A DNA stretch of 64,000 nucleotides from CAHJXG01 sp965277495. Lineage in GTDB: Bacteria > Pseudomonadota > Alphaproteobacteria > Acetobacterales > Acetobacteraceae. The stretch covers positions 3,286,001 to 3,350,000 of the forward strand of contig OZ255824.1 in the NCBI GenBank assembly GCA_965277495.1, read 5' to 3'. This document shows, piece by piece, positions 17,349-26,875 of this stretch. The first letter of the stretch is position 1; every line of letters begins with the position of its first letter. A model generated the notes under the pieces. That model searched no databases, had not been told where the DNA came from, and worked only from the letters and a program-made list of their open reading frames with translations. A program made the position numbers and the translations under genes.

Positions 17349-19427
17349 TCAGCCGGTGCCCTCACGCCGCCAGGCGATCAGGACCAGCCCGAGCAGCAAC
17401 GGCAGCGCCGCCCAGGGTGGCAGCAACGGAATGGCATCAAGCCCAGTGACGATGTGGTCGCGCCGCCGGGGCAGCCCGATCCAGCCCGCGCCCGACGCCT
17501 CCCGCCCCGGCTCGACCCGGCGCAGTTCCGGCGTGCCACTTGCGATGAAATGGACGCTGCCGCCCGACGCGCGGGCCGTAGCAGCCAACACCGTGCCGGT
17601 CGCCCGCAGGTCGGCGATCTCGCGCGGGTTGGCGTTGACCGCGGCGGCAAAGGTGGTGCGCGTGCCGTCGCCGACCTGCCAAACGCCGGGTTCGGCGGCC
17701 GGCTGCTCCGCTGTCCCATGGCCGGGGCCGTCGGCCTTGAGCGGCAGGCGGGTAATCGCGCCGGTCGGCGACGTGATGGTGACATCGCCCAGCGCGCCGT
17801 CCAGGATGGTCCGGCGTTCGATCAGCAGCCGGCCATCCTCGATCCTCGCGCGCAAGGCTTCCTCCTCGAGCGCGGGTTCCTTCATCAGCCAATGCGCGAT
17901 GCGGCGCAGCAGTTCGGCCTGGGGCCCGCCGCCCTCGTGCCCGCGGGACCACAGCCAAATCTGGTCCGACAGCAGCAGCGCCGTGCGCCCCTGGCCCACA
18001 TGGTCGACGATCAGCAGCGGCGCGCCATCGGGGGCGTTCATCAAAACCTGCCCAGCCTGCGTCGCCACCTCGATCCGGCGATACCATGGCCCCCATGACG
18101 GCTCGACCCCTGGCGCGTGCCAGCCGGGCAGGCCCTCGGTGATGGGATGGCGGATGCCCATGGGCGTCACTTGCGGCCGGAACCCGCCCTCCGTCACGCC
18201 GGCGCCGCTCAGGCTTGGGCGCGCCGGCAGCACGCTGCCCAGCGGGGTCGCGGACAGGCTGGCGCTGCCGGCGAACTCCGGCCCGGCGCTCAGCAGCAGG
18301 CCGCCGCCATCCCGCACGTAGTCGGCGATGTTGCGCAGATAGAGCGGCGGCAGAATGCCGCGGTTCTGGAAGCGGTCCAGGATAATCAGGTCGAAGTCCT
18401 TGATCTTGACCTGGAACAGCTCGCGCACCGGAAAGGCGATCAGCGCCAATTCGTTCAGCGGCGTCATGTCGTCGCGCTCGGGTGGGCGCAGGATGGTGAA
18501 ATGCACGAGGTCGACCGCCGGGTCGGCCTTCAGCAAACGGCGCCAGGTCCGTTCGCCGGCGTGCGGCTCGCCCGACACCAGCAGCACCCGCAGGCGGTCG
18601 CGCACGCCGTTGATCTCGACGACCGCCCGGTTGTTGAGGCCCGATACCTCGCCCGGCAGCGGCTCCGCTTGCAGCTCGACCACCATCGGCCCGGCGCGGG
18701 TGACCGGCAGCTCGATGGGGATTTCCTGCCCGATCGGCACATTACTGACCTGGGCGGGCTCGCCGTCCTGCCGCATCGTCAGCCGTGCGGTGGCCGCGGG
18801 GTGAGCCACGCCCAGGTCGTCGATCGCGACCCGGATCGTCACGCTGCGCCCGACCAGGCCGAACGACGGCGCTTCCACGATGCGCAGCCGCCGGTCGGTC
18901 TCCTCGCCGCGGGCCGGGATCAGCACCTGCAGCGGCGCCGGAAGCGGCTCGGCGGGCACGTCGTGCACCTGGCCGTCGGTGAGCGCCACAATGCCGGCAA
19001 GGCGCGATTGCGGGATGTCCGCCAAGGCGCGGTTCACGGCGGCAAAGAGTTGCGTTCCGTCGTGCCCGCCGTCCGGCACCACGACGGTGCGCATTTCCAG
19101 GTCGGGCATGCGGGCGGCCTGGACGGCCAGCGCCGTACGGGCGGCGTCACGCAAGGCGGCGCGGTCGCCCACCCGCATCGAGGCGGTCTCGTCGATGACC
19201 ATCAGGCCGATGTCGGGCAGGGTGTCGCGGGTCTCCCGCACCAGGCGGGGGCCGGACAGCCACAGCAGCAGCACGCCGAACGCCAGCGCCCGCCACGCCG
19301 CCCCGCGCGCCCGGCGCAGGATGGCGGGCAGCAGCGCGAGCACGCATACCGCCGCGAGCGCCGCGAACGCCGCCCAGGGCAGCGCCGGGTCGAAACGCAG
19401 CGCGGCGTAGGCTTGCTCTAATCTCAT
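17349..19427 (-). CDS. Membrane protein with VWA-like and glutamine-amidotransferase-like regions
   Basis: Large envelope protein of 692 residues, last gene of the MoxR/DUF58/DUF4159 operon. Two hydrophobic helices (about 17-35 and 45-62) anchor the N-terminus. A VWA-like segment follows, starting MVIDETASM and including IVALTDGQVHDVP, which lacks the full DxSxS metal motif. A central part around residues 270-520 resembles the class I amidotransferase-like domain of this family (LIILDRFQNRG, VRDGGGLLLSAGPE). A last hydrophobic helix (PPWAALPLLLGLVLIAW) lies at the C-terminus. The ATG at 19427 is preceded by two tandem copies of its own start region. The role is unknown; operons of this type are linked to cell-envelope integrity. 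Confidence 0.8.
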   Translation of the reverse strand: MRLEQAYAALRFDPALPWAAFAALAAVCVLALLPAILRRARGAAWRALAFGVLLLWLSGPRLVRETRDTLPDIGLMVIDETASMRVGDRAALRDAARTALAVQAARMPDLEMRTVVVPDGGHDGTQLFAAVNRALADIPQSRLAGIVALTDGQVHDVPAEPLPAPLQVLIPARGEETDRRLRIVEAPSFGLVGRSVTIRVAIDDLGVAHPAATARLTMRQDGEPAQVSNVPIGQEIPIELPVTRAGPMVVELQAEPLPGEVSGLNNRAVVEINGVRDRLRVLLVSGEPHAGERTWRRLLKADPAVDLVHFTILRPPERDDMTPLNELALIAFPVRELFQVKIKDFDLIILDRFQNRGILPPLYLRNIADYVRDGGGLLLSAGPEFAGSASLSATPLGSVLPARPSLSGAGVTEGGFRPQVTPMGIRHPITEGLPGWHAPGVEPSWGPWYRRIEVATQAGQVLMNAPDGAPLLIVDHVGQGRTALLLSDQIWLWSRGHEGGGPQAELLRRIAHWLMKEPALEEEALRARIEDGRLLIERRTILDGALGDVTITSPTGAITRLPLKADGPGHGTAEQPAAEPGVWQVGDGTRTTFAAAVNANPREIADLRATGTVLAATARASGGSVHFIASGTPELRRVEPGREASGAGWIGLPRRRDHIVTGLDAIPLLPPWAALPLLLGLVLIAWRREGTG

Positions 19428-19461
19428 TGGCCCAAGACTCTCATTGGCCCAAAAATCTCAT
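19424..19461 (-). repeat. Tandem 17-bp duplication of a stop/start overlap
   Basis: Read on the minus strand, CAATGAGA occurs three times with 17-base spacing. The DUF4159 gene stops at the first copy (TGA at 19460-19458), which overlaps an ATG at 19461. That ATG opens a six-codon frame, MRFLGQ, whose stop overlaps a second ATG at 19444. This opens MRVLGQ, whose stop overlaps the real ATG at 19427. The layout looks like an original ATGA gene overlap that was duplicated twice. Confidence 0.85.
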
Positions 19462-22127
19462 TGTCCTAGGCGCTCCAGGATAGCCGGCACGTGGACCTGG
19501 TCGCCTTTGTAGTTGCCCGTCAGCGCGTACATCACCAGGTTGACGCCGAACCGGTAGGCCAGCGTGCGCTGCCGTGCGCCGCCGGGGACGGTGGCGTAGG
19601 GATTGCGCCCGGACGCGTCCACCGCCCAGGCCGCGGCCCAGTCATGGCCACCGATGATGACCGGGCTGACGCTGTCGTTGCTGCGGTCCTGGTCGCGCTG
19701 CACCCAGACGGTGCCGCCGGCGAAGCGACCGGGGAACTCTTGCAGCAAATAGAACGAGCGCGCCAGCACGTGGTCGCCCGTCAGCGGCGTGAGCGGCGGC
19801 ACCGCGAGGCCCTGCGCGACCCGGCGCAACGCTGCATCGGCGCCGGGCGCGAAGCCTTCGCCGGAGCCGCCGCCGCGCGTGTCGATCAGGATGATGCCGC
19901 CGTGGCTGGTGTAGTCGTTCAGCGCGACGATCCCGGACGGGCTCATCGCGGCGTCGGCGGTCACCGGCCAGTATAACAGTGGATAGAACGACAGGTCGTC
20001 CTGCCCCGGCGTCACCGCGGACGGGTCCGCGAGGCTGGCGGCGGTCCGGCGGTTCACATAGGCGGACAGCCCCAGCAGCCCAGCGCGCGACACTCCGTCC
20101 ACCTGCGCATCGCCGGTCACGATGTAGGCCAAGCGGGTCGTGTTGGCCGGCAGGTCCTGCGCCCAGGCCGGCATGGCATACGCCACCCCGGCGAGCAGAA
20201 GCATGGCCGCCGTTGCCGCGCGCACCCGCAGCAGCCCGCGCAGCCATAACGACAGCAGCAGGTCGAGCGCCAGCAGGCCGACCGCAACCGCCAGCAACGC
20301 CGGGCCAAGCGCCCGTTCGCGCGCCATGCCCGAAAGCGGCGCATGTTCGGCGCCTGGCACGGGGGCCGCGGCGGCAAGCTCCGGCAGCGCTGCGCCGAGG
20401 CTTAGTGCCCGCCGCCCGCTTTCTGGCCCATACGTGCCGGGCGGATGGCGCGGCGAAACCGTCGGCGTAGCCAGGTCAGCGGCCGTCAGCCCGGTGGCGG
20501 CCGGAGGCGGCGCGCCCAGCACGCCGAACCCGTCCAACGCCTCGGCAGGGGCAAGGACCGTGTCCTCCGCCGCCCCAGCGACGCCGGCCGACAGGTCCAC
20601 CAGACGGTGCAGCATGTCCACAAACAGGCCGGACAGCGGCAGGTTCGACCAATCGGCGTTGGCGGTCACATGGAACAGCACGATGCGGCCGGCGCCGCGC
20701 GGCGCGGCCGTGACCAGCGGGGTGCCGTCCGCCAGCAGCGCCCAGCTCCGCTCGGCCAGTTGCGCGGAGGGTTCGGCCAGCACCTGCCGCGTGACCAAGA
20801 CCTCCTCGGGGACTTCGAGCCCGGTGAACGGCGAGGTGGCCGGAAACCGCGCGAGCGCCGCGGGTTGGCTCCAGGACAGCGCGCCGCCCAGTTGCCGGTC
20901 GCCGGCCAGCAGACGCACCGGCAGCAGCGGATCGTGCCAGGACGGGTCGCCGCTCGCCTCCGCCATGCGCGGCCCGGCGAAGCGGATCAGCAAGCCGCCA
21001 CCCTCTACCCAACGCTCCAGCGCCGCCGCGTCCTCCCCCTCGACCGGAACGTCGGCCAGCACCAGGACCGAAAGCTCGCGGGACAGCAGGGTCGCCAGAT
21101 TGCCTTCGCGCACCTCGGAGGTGAGGGCGAGCGCGCGGCGCACATAGAACAACGGGCCGATCAGCGGCGTGTCGGCACCCTCGTCGGCGGCGAGCAAGCC
21201 CACCGGACGCCGCCGCCAACGCTCGTCCAGCAGCACGACCGACCCGGCGCCCGCCGCGCCATCCAGCACCAGGCGCGCGAGCTGGTTGCGTAGTTCCGGC
21301 GGCAGCGGAATGGGGACTTCGACGGATGACGCGCCGCTCGCGATCGTGGCTTCCACGCGCGCCAGGGTGCGGCCATCGCCGGTTTGCGCCAACACGGCCA
21401 ATGGCCGCTCTGCCGGCTGCGGCAGCGTGGATACGCGGGCGACCAGGCGTCCCGCATCGGCGCGCGGCGGACGGGCGAGGCGGACCGGCAACGGATCGGG
21501 CTGGATTTCAGTGACCGGCCCGAGCGCAGCCAGCGCCTGCCCGAACGCGTCGTCCCCGGCCGCCGCGACGCCATCGGATATGTAGGCCGCCGCCCCTACG
21601 CCGGCGCCCTTCAACGCTGCCGCGGCCCCCGCACGGTCGGCTGGCCATGGCTTGGGACGCAACGCGGCAAGCCGGGTGCGGAGGTCGGGCACCGGCATCA
21701 CTGGCGACAGGCGCGGCGGCTGGTCGGCCTCGGTCCGGGCCGTGGTCAGCAACGCCACCGTGCGGCCCGCACGCTCGGCGCGGTCTAGCACGGACCCGGC
21801 GGCCTGCATGCGCGCCGTCCAATCGGGCGCAGCCGCCCAGCCGTCGTCGACCACGAGCAGCAGCGGCCCGCTGCCCGGCAGCCCGCCCGCGGCGTCCAGC
21901 ACCGGTCCGGCCAGGCCCACGATCACCAGCCCCGCCGCAAACAGGCGCAGCGCCAGCAGCCACCACGGCGTGCGGGACGCGGTATGCTCATCGGCGCGCA
22001 GTCCGGCCAGCAGGCGGATCGCCGGGAAGCTCTGGGTGCGCGGCGTGGGCGGGGTAACGCGCAGCAGCCACCAGAGCAGCGGCAAGGCGGCCAACGCGAG
22101 CAGGAGCCAGGGCGCGGTGAAGATCAA
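19458..22127 (-). CDS. DUF4159 domain protein with BatA-type N-terminus
   Basis: Inner-membrane protein of 889 residues. The N-terminus (IFTAPWLLLALAALPLLWWLL) and a second helix near residue 60-80 form the membrane hairpin seen in BatA-like proteins. A long extracytoplasmic region follows, then hydrophobic helices at about 610-670 (LGPALLAVAVGLLALDLLLSL), and a C-terminal DUF4159 domain of about 200 residues (LLYWPVTADAAMSPSGIVAL, ILIDTRGGGSG). The TTG start at 22127 overlaps the stop of the DUF58 gene (TTGA), indicating translational coupling. Any annotation starting farther upstream would run into the DUF58 gene. Confidence 0.82.
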   Translation of the reverse strand: MIFTAPWLLLALAALPLLWWLLRVTPPTPRTQSFPAIRLLAGLRADEHTASRTPWWLLALRLFAAGLVIVGLAGPVLDAAGGLPGSGPLLLVVDDGWAAAPDWTARMQAAGSVLDRAERAGRTVALLTTARTEADQPPRLSPVMPVPDLRTRLAALRPKPWPADRAGAAAALKGAGVGAAAYISDGVAAAGDDAFGQALAALGPVTEIQPDPLPVRLARPPRADAGRLVARVSTLPQPAERPLAVLAQTGDGRTLARVEATIASGASSVEVPIPLPPELRNQLARLVLDGAAGAGSVVLLDERWRRRPVGLLAADEGADTPLIGPLFYVRRALALTSEVREGNLATLLSRELSVLVLADVPVEGEDAAALERWVEGGGLLIRFAGPRMAEASGDPSWHDPLLPVRLLAGDRQLGGALSWSQPAALARFPATSPFTGLEVPEEVLVTRQVLAEPSAQLAERSWALLADGTPLVTAAPRGAGRIVLFHVTANADWSNLPLSGLFVDMLHRLVDLSAGVAGAAEDTVLAPAEALDGFGVLGAPPPAATGLTAADLATPTVSPRHPPGTYGPESGRRALSLGAALPELAAAAPVPGAEHAPLSGMARERALGPALLAVAVGLLALDLLLSLWLRGLLRVRAATAAMLLLAGVAYAMPAWAQDLPANTTRLAYIVTGDAQVDGVSRAGLLGLSAYVNRRTAASLADPSAVTPGQDDLSFYPLLYWPVTADAAMSPSGIVALNDYTSHGGIILIDTRGGGSGEGFAPGADAALRRVAQGLAVPPLTPLTGDHVLARSFYLLQEFPGRFAGGTVWVQRDQDRSNDSVSPVIIGGHDWAAAWAVDASGRNPYATVPGGARQRTLAYRFGVNLVMYALTGNYKGDQVHVPAILERLGQ

Positions 22128-23029
22128 GCGGGGCTCATTGCGGTGAATAGGCCCAGCAGCGCGGCCTCGGGCGCATGATCGGTGCGGTGCACGCCGAAGC
22201 TCCAGCCGGCGGTGGAGCATAGGGCGGCGAGGCCACGCTGCTGCGCCTGCAGCGCCTCCGCATAGCCGGCGCGTATGCCTTCGACGCGGGGGACGACGGC
22301 GTCGACCTCCTGCTCCATGCCGCGGAAGCGGACGCGTCCGGTGTAAGGCAGCAGCGCCTCGGCGGGGTCCAGGACCTGGAGCAGGTGCCCGGACACGGGG
22401 AGGGCGGCGAGGCCTGCCACCACCGCCCGAATTTGGTCCAACGGGGCCAGGAAATCGCCGATCAGCACGACGGACGAGTAGCGCGGCAGCGCCGCCGCCG
22501 CCGGCATCCCACCATCGGCCGGAAGGTCCGCCAGTGCATCCGCCAGTCCGTCAAGCGCCGCGCGTCCGCCACGCTGGCGCGCCGGGCCGCCCAGCAGGCG
22601 CACTCGTTCGCCGCCACGGAACAGCAGTGCTGCCAGCGCTAGCAACAGCAGCTCGGCGCGTTCACGTTTTTCGGGCACCGCCATGCCGGAGCGCCATGCC
22701 ATGCTGGCGGAGGCGTCGCGCCAAAGGAACACCGACTGCGCCGCCTCCCATTCGGTCTCGCGCACGAAGGCACGGTCGGATTTGCCGCTGGCGCGCCAGT
22801 CGATGCGGGTCTGCGCGTCGCCGGGCAGGAATGGGCGGTACTGCCAGAAGCTGTCGCCCTGGCCCACGCGCCGGCGTCCGTGCACGCCCTGCGCCACGGT
22901 CGCCGCCACCCGCCGAGCCGCCACCAGCAGCGGGGGCAGCCGCGAGCCTAGCGCCTCCGCCCGGCGTGCGTTCAGGCCGAGCCCGTTTTGGCCGGGTGCG
23001 TTTTGGCCGGGCAAGGGGGCCGGCTTCAT
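22124..23029 (-). CDS. DUF58 domain-containing protein
   Basis: Protein of 301 residues with the DUF58 signature, the stretch SFWQYRPFLPGDAQTRIDWR plus the following ASGKSDRAFVRETE (about residues 60-95). It continues with a VWA-like core (FLWRDASASMAW) that may bind metal. It lies four bases after the MoxR gene and overlaps the DUF4159 gene. DUF58 proteins partner with MoxR ATPases in bacterial envelope and stress operons. The N-terminal 30 residues are Pro/Gly/Asn-rich and contain a short GQN repeat. Confidence 0.88.
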   Translation of the reverse strand: MKPAPLPGQNAPGQNGLGLNARRAEALGSRLPPLLVAARRVAATVAQGVHGRRRVGQGDSFWQYRPFLPGDAQTRIDWRASGKSDRAFVRETEWEAAQSVFLWRDASASMAWRSGMAVPEKRERAELLLLALAALLFRGGERVRLLGGPARQRGGRAALDGLADALADLPADGGMPAAAALPRYSSVVLIGDFLAPLDQIRAVVAGLAALPVSGHLLQVLDPAEALLPYTGRVRFRGMEQEVDAVVPRVEGIRAGYAEALQAQQRGLAALCSTAGWSFGVHRTDHAPEAALLGLFTAMSPA

Positions 23030-23033
23030 GCCG

Positions 23034-24020
<987 letters not shown>

Positions 24021-24157
24021 CGGCAACGGCGGGGTCCTTCCCGAATTGGATGCTACGTGGTTCCCATGATCTGCCCATGCCAGGGGTTTCATCAACGGGG
24101 GGAGGCTACCTATATCGAGTGCGGGGACGGAACGCGGCGTTTCCCGGAGACGCAGAC

Positions 24158-24787
24158 GTGAACGATGCCATGCCTGAAGGGCTGACTGCTAGACATGAAA
24201 ACACTTCGCCGCAGGTTTTGGCCTGCCACGGTGAAGTGACGCCTATCCGAACGCGTCCGCCTCGCGTCGAGTGCGGCGATCTTCCTTTTTTGATCAAGCG
24301 CGACGGCACCTGGCTGTATCGTGGCAGCCCGATTGGCCGGAAAGAGCTGGTTTGCCTGTTCAGCAGCGTGCTGAAACGCACCGCGAACGGCGATTATTGG
24401 CTGGAAACCCCTGTCGAGCGCGGCCGGATCGAGGTTGAGGACACGCCGTGGATCGCCGTCGAGATGGACTGGTCGGGCGATGGCCGGAGCCAGGTGCTGT
24501 CGTTTCGCACCAATGTGGACCAGGTGGTCGCGGCCGGGCTGGAACATCCGATCCGGGTCAAGCACGATTGCCTGACCAGCGAGCCGACGCCGTATGTCAC
24601 GGTGCGCAAGTCGGACGGCATCGCGCTCGAGGCCCGCATCGGCCGCGCGGTGTATTATGAGCTCGTGGCGCTCGCCGTGCCCGGCCTGATCGCCGGACGC
24701 CGCGTGCTCGGGGTTTGGAGCCAGGGCCAGTTCTTCTCCCTGGGCGACCTGCCGCAATGCGGCGAGTTCGATACGCGCGGGGCTTGA
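24158..24787 (+). CDS. DUF1285 domain-containing protein
   Basis: Conserved alphaproteobacterial protein of 209 residues. DUF1285 is recognised from the stretches CGDLPFLIKRDGTWLYRGSP, IGRKELVCLFSSVL and YWLETPVERGRIEVEDTPWI. No catalytic motif is known. The GTG start at 24158 has GGAGA eight bases upstream; an ATG at 24170 is possible. It opens the plus-strand series DUF1285-Nudix-DUF6111-cca-ABC, divergent from moxR, and is separated from the Nudix gene by only four bases. Confidence 0.88.
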   Translation: MNDAMPEGLTARHENTSPQVLACHGEVTPIRTRPPRVECGDLPFLIKRDGTWLYRGSPIGRKELVCLFSSVLKRTANGDYWLETPVERGRIEVEDTPWIAVEMDWSGDGRSQVLSFRTNVDQVVAAGLEHPIRVKHDCLTSEPTPYVTVRKSDGIALEARIGRAVYYELVALAVPGLIAGRRVLGVWSQGQFFSLGDLPQCGEFDTRGA

Positions 24788-24791
24788 CGGA

Positions 24792-25436
24792 TTGGACCTG
24801 ACTGCGCTGCGTGAACGCCTAGCCTATGTTCCACCGGATGCCATCGCCGCCCTCGCCACCTCCGACGACGCCGTGGACCTTAACCGTGGGCCGTTGGTGC
24901 CCGCCGCCGTGCTCGTGCCGATCGTCCATGGCGAGCGGCCCGGCATCCTGCTGACCAAGCGCTCGGCAAGGCTGAAGTCGCACGCGGGCCAGGTCGCGTT
25001 TCCTGGTGGCCGGGTCGAGCAAAGCGACGCGTCCATCGAGGCGGCTGCGCTCCGTGAAGCGCAGGAGGAGATCGGCCTGCACCCCAACCAGGTCGAGCTC
25101 GTGGGACGGCTGCCGGATTACGTTACCGGCACCGGGTTCCTAATTGCCCCCGTGCTGGCGTTGCTGCCGGATGGGCTGGCGCTGACACCCTCCGAGGCGG
25201 AGGTCGAGGCGATTTTCACTCTGCCGCTGGCGGTTTTGCTGGACCCGAACGCTCCGGAACGCCGGCGCGCGCATTTCCGCGGGCGGCCGCGCGAGTTCTG
25301 GGTTTGGCCGCATCCGGATCATTATATTTGGGGCGCGACAGCCGCGATCCTGGTCAACCTGGCTCATCGCCTGCGCGCCCAGGACGTCCATGATGGGAGT
25401 GGCGACAGGCGGGGCGCGGCCATGGCGGCGCAGTGA
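24792..25436 (+). CDS. Nudix hydrolase, CoA pyrophosphatase type
   Basis: Nudix enzyme of 214 residues, probably a coenzyme A pyrophosphatase (NudL-like). The Nudix box spans about residues 72-94 (GGRVEQ through REAQEEIGL). The segment ahead of it, LTKRSARLKSHAGQVAFPGG, is typical of the CoA-type subgroup (LLTxR, H..G.isFPGG). The start codon is TTG at 24792. The stop overlaps the GTG of the DUF6111 gene (GTGA), so the two are coupled. Confidence 0.9.
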   Translation: MDLTALRERLAYVPPDAIAALATSDDAVDLNRGPLVPAAVLVPIVHGERPGILLTKRSARLKSHAGQVAFPGGRVEQSDASIEAAALREAQEEIGLHPNQVELVGRLPDYVTGTGFLIAPVLALLPDGLALTPSEAEVEAIFTLPLAVLLDPNAPERRRAHFRGRPREFWVWPHPDHYIWGATAAILVNLAHRLRAQDVHDGSGDRRGAAMAAQ

Positions 25437-25678
25437 TCCGTGCGGCGGAGCTGGCGCTGTTCTTCGCTCCGCTTGCCGCCTACATCCTATGGCGGGTAAC
25501 GGCCGCGCGCGGGCAGGCCGGGCTATCGCCGCAGGTGCTCGCGGTTATTGCCATCGGGTTGCTGGTGTTCGGCGGCGGGCTTGCCTGGTTCAGCGTGCAT
25601 GAGCGCATGCCCGAGGGGCTGCGTTACATCCCGGCCGCCCAGCAGAACGGACGCGTCGTTCCGGGCCACGCCGGATGA
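25433..25678 (+). CDS. DUF6111 family small membrane protein
   Basis: 81-residue protein with two hydrophobic helices (ELALFFAPLAAYILWRV and VLAVIAIGLLVFGGGLAWF) and a conserved tail HERMPEGLRYIPA. It matches the small protein usually found between a CoA-type Nudix gene and a CCA-adding enzyme gene in alphaproteobacteria. GTG start overlapping the Nudix stop; its own stop overlaps the ATG of cca (ATGA). Function unknown. Confidence 0.82.
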   Translation: MIRAAELALFFAPLAAYILWRVTAARGQAGLSPQVLAVIAIGLLVFGGGLAWFSVHERMPEGLRYIPAAQQNGRVVPGHAG

Positions 25679-26862
25679 CTTCCGGCCCGGCGCTGCACAT
25701 TGCGCCGCCGGCGTTCCTTTCCGACCCGGCGCTGCAGGCCGTCCTCGCCGCTTTGCCCGATGCCCGCTTGGTCGGCGGCTGCGTGCGGGACGCGATCGGC
25801 CATCATCCCGTCGCGGATGTCGACCTGGCGACGCCCAGCCCGCCCGAGGCGGTCACCCGCGCGTTGCAGGCCGCCGGGCTGCGCGCGGTGCCGACCGGCC
25901 TCGATCATGGCACCGTCACCGCCGTCAGCGGCGGACGGGGGTTCGAAGTCACGACGCTGCGCCGGGACAAGGCCACGGACGGACGCCACGCCCAGGTCGA
26001 CTGGACCGCCGATTGGCGCGAGGACGCGGCACGGCGGGATTTCACGATGAATGCGATGTCCATGCTGCCGGATGGCGCGGTGTTCGACTACTTCGGAGGG
26101 GTGGCCGACCTGCAGGCGGGCCGGGTGCGTTTCGTGGGCGCCCCGGCGGCAAGGATCGCCGAGGACTACCTGCGCATCCTCCGCTTCTTCCGCTTCCACG
26201 CGCGTTACGGCCACGGGAAACCGGACCCGGCCGCACTCGACGCGTTGCGCGACGGCGTGCCGGGCCTGGCGCGCCTGTCGCCCGAACGGGTCTGGAGCGA
26301 GCTGAAACGCATCCTGGCGACCGACGATCCGCGCGGCGCTGTCCGGCTCATGGCCAGGCTGGGCGTGTTGCCCGCGGTGTTGCCGGGTCCGCTGGATATA
26401 GCGCGGCTTGACCGCATGGTGCAGGCCGGCGGTCCGGCTGATCCCCTGTTGCGCTTGGCGGCGCTGGCGCCTGGGGCCGGGCTCGACCTTGCGCTCCGGC
26501 TGCGGATGTCGGTGTCCGAGCGCGACCGATTGGTGGCCCTGGCCGGTCCGCCGCCCGCGCCGGGCATGGACGACGACGCGCTGCGCCGCCTGCTGGCCGA
26601 CGCGCCGCCGGGTGCAATGCTTGGGCGGGCATGGCTCGCCGGCGACGCTGATCCACCATGGGAGGTGATTCGGACGCGGCTGGCCGCGCTGCCGCGCCCG
26701 GTTTTTCCGCTCGAAGGACGCGACGCGCTGGCGCTTGGCGTGCCGCCCGGCCCGGCGGTGGGCGAGCTGCTGCGCGACGTTCGGGCCTGGTGGATGGACG
26801 GCGGCTGCCGCGCCAATGCCGCCGCCTGCCGGACCGAACTGGCGAGGCAGGTGGCTGGCTGA
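25675..26862 (+). CDS. cca: CCA tRNA nucleotidyltransferase
   Basis: Class II nucleotidyltransferase of 395 residues that adds or repairs the CCA end of tRNAs. The active site begins LVGGCVRDAIG (GG at 34-35), followed by the metal-binding DVD at 48-50. ARRDFTMNAM marks the second conserved block, and EDYLRILRFFRFHARYG the helical neck. The ATG overlaps the DUF6111 stop. The ABC exporter starts 13 bases downstream. Normal length and motifs. Confidence 0.94.
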   Translation: MTSGPALHIAPPAFLSDPALQAVLAALPDARLVGGCVRDAIGHHPVADVDLATPSPPEAVTRALQAAGLRAVPTGLDHGTVTAVSGGRGFEVTTLRRDKATDGRHAQVDWTADWREDAARRDFTMNAMSMLPDGAVFDYFGGVADLQAGRVRFVGAPAARIAEDYLRILRFFRFHARYGHGKPDPAALDALRDGVPGLARLSPERVWSELKRILATDDPRGAVRLMARLGVLPAVLPGPLDIARLDRMVQAGGPADPLLRLAALAPGAGLDLALRLRMSVSERDRLVALAGPPPAPGMDDDALRRLLADAPPGAMLGRAWLAGDADPPWEVIRTRLAALPRPVFPLEGRDALALGVPPGPAVGELLRDVRAWWMDGGCRANAAACRTELARQVAG

Positions 26863-26875
26863 TACACGGGCCGGC

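Noticed and set aside
18117..19421. 434-codon plus-strand open frame opposite the VWA/amidotransferase-like gene
   Set aside because: His/Arg/Gln-rich shadow with no motif; the minus-strand frame has membrane helices and operon context.
22128..22220. Extending the DUF4159 protein 31 codons upstream
   Set aside because: The extension lies wholly inside the DUF58 gene; the TTG at 22127 overlaps the DUF58 stop and starts directly at the membrane helix.
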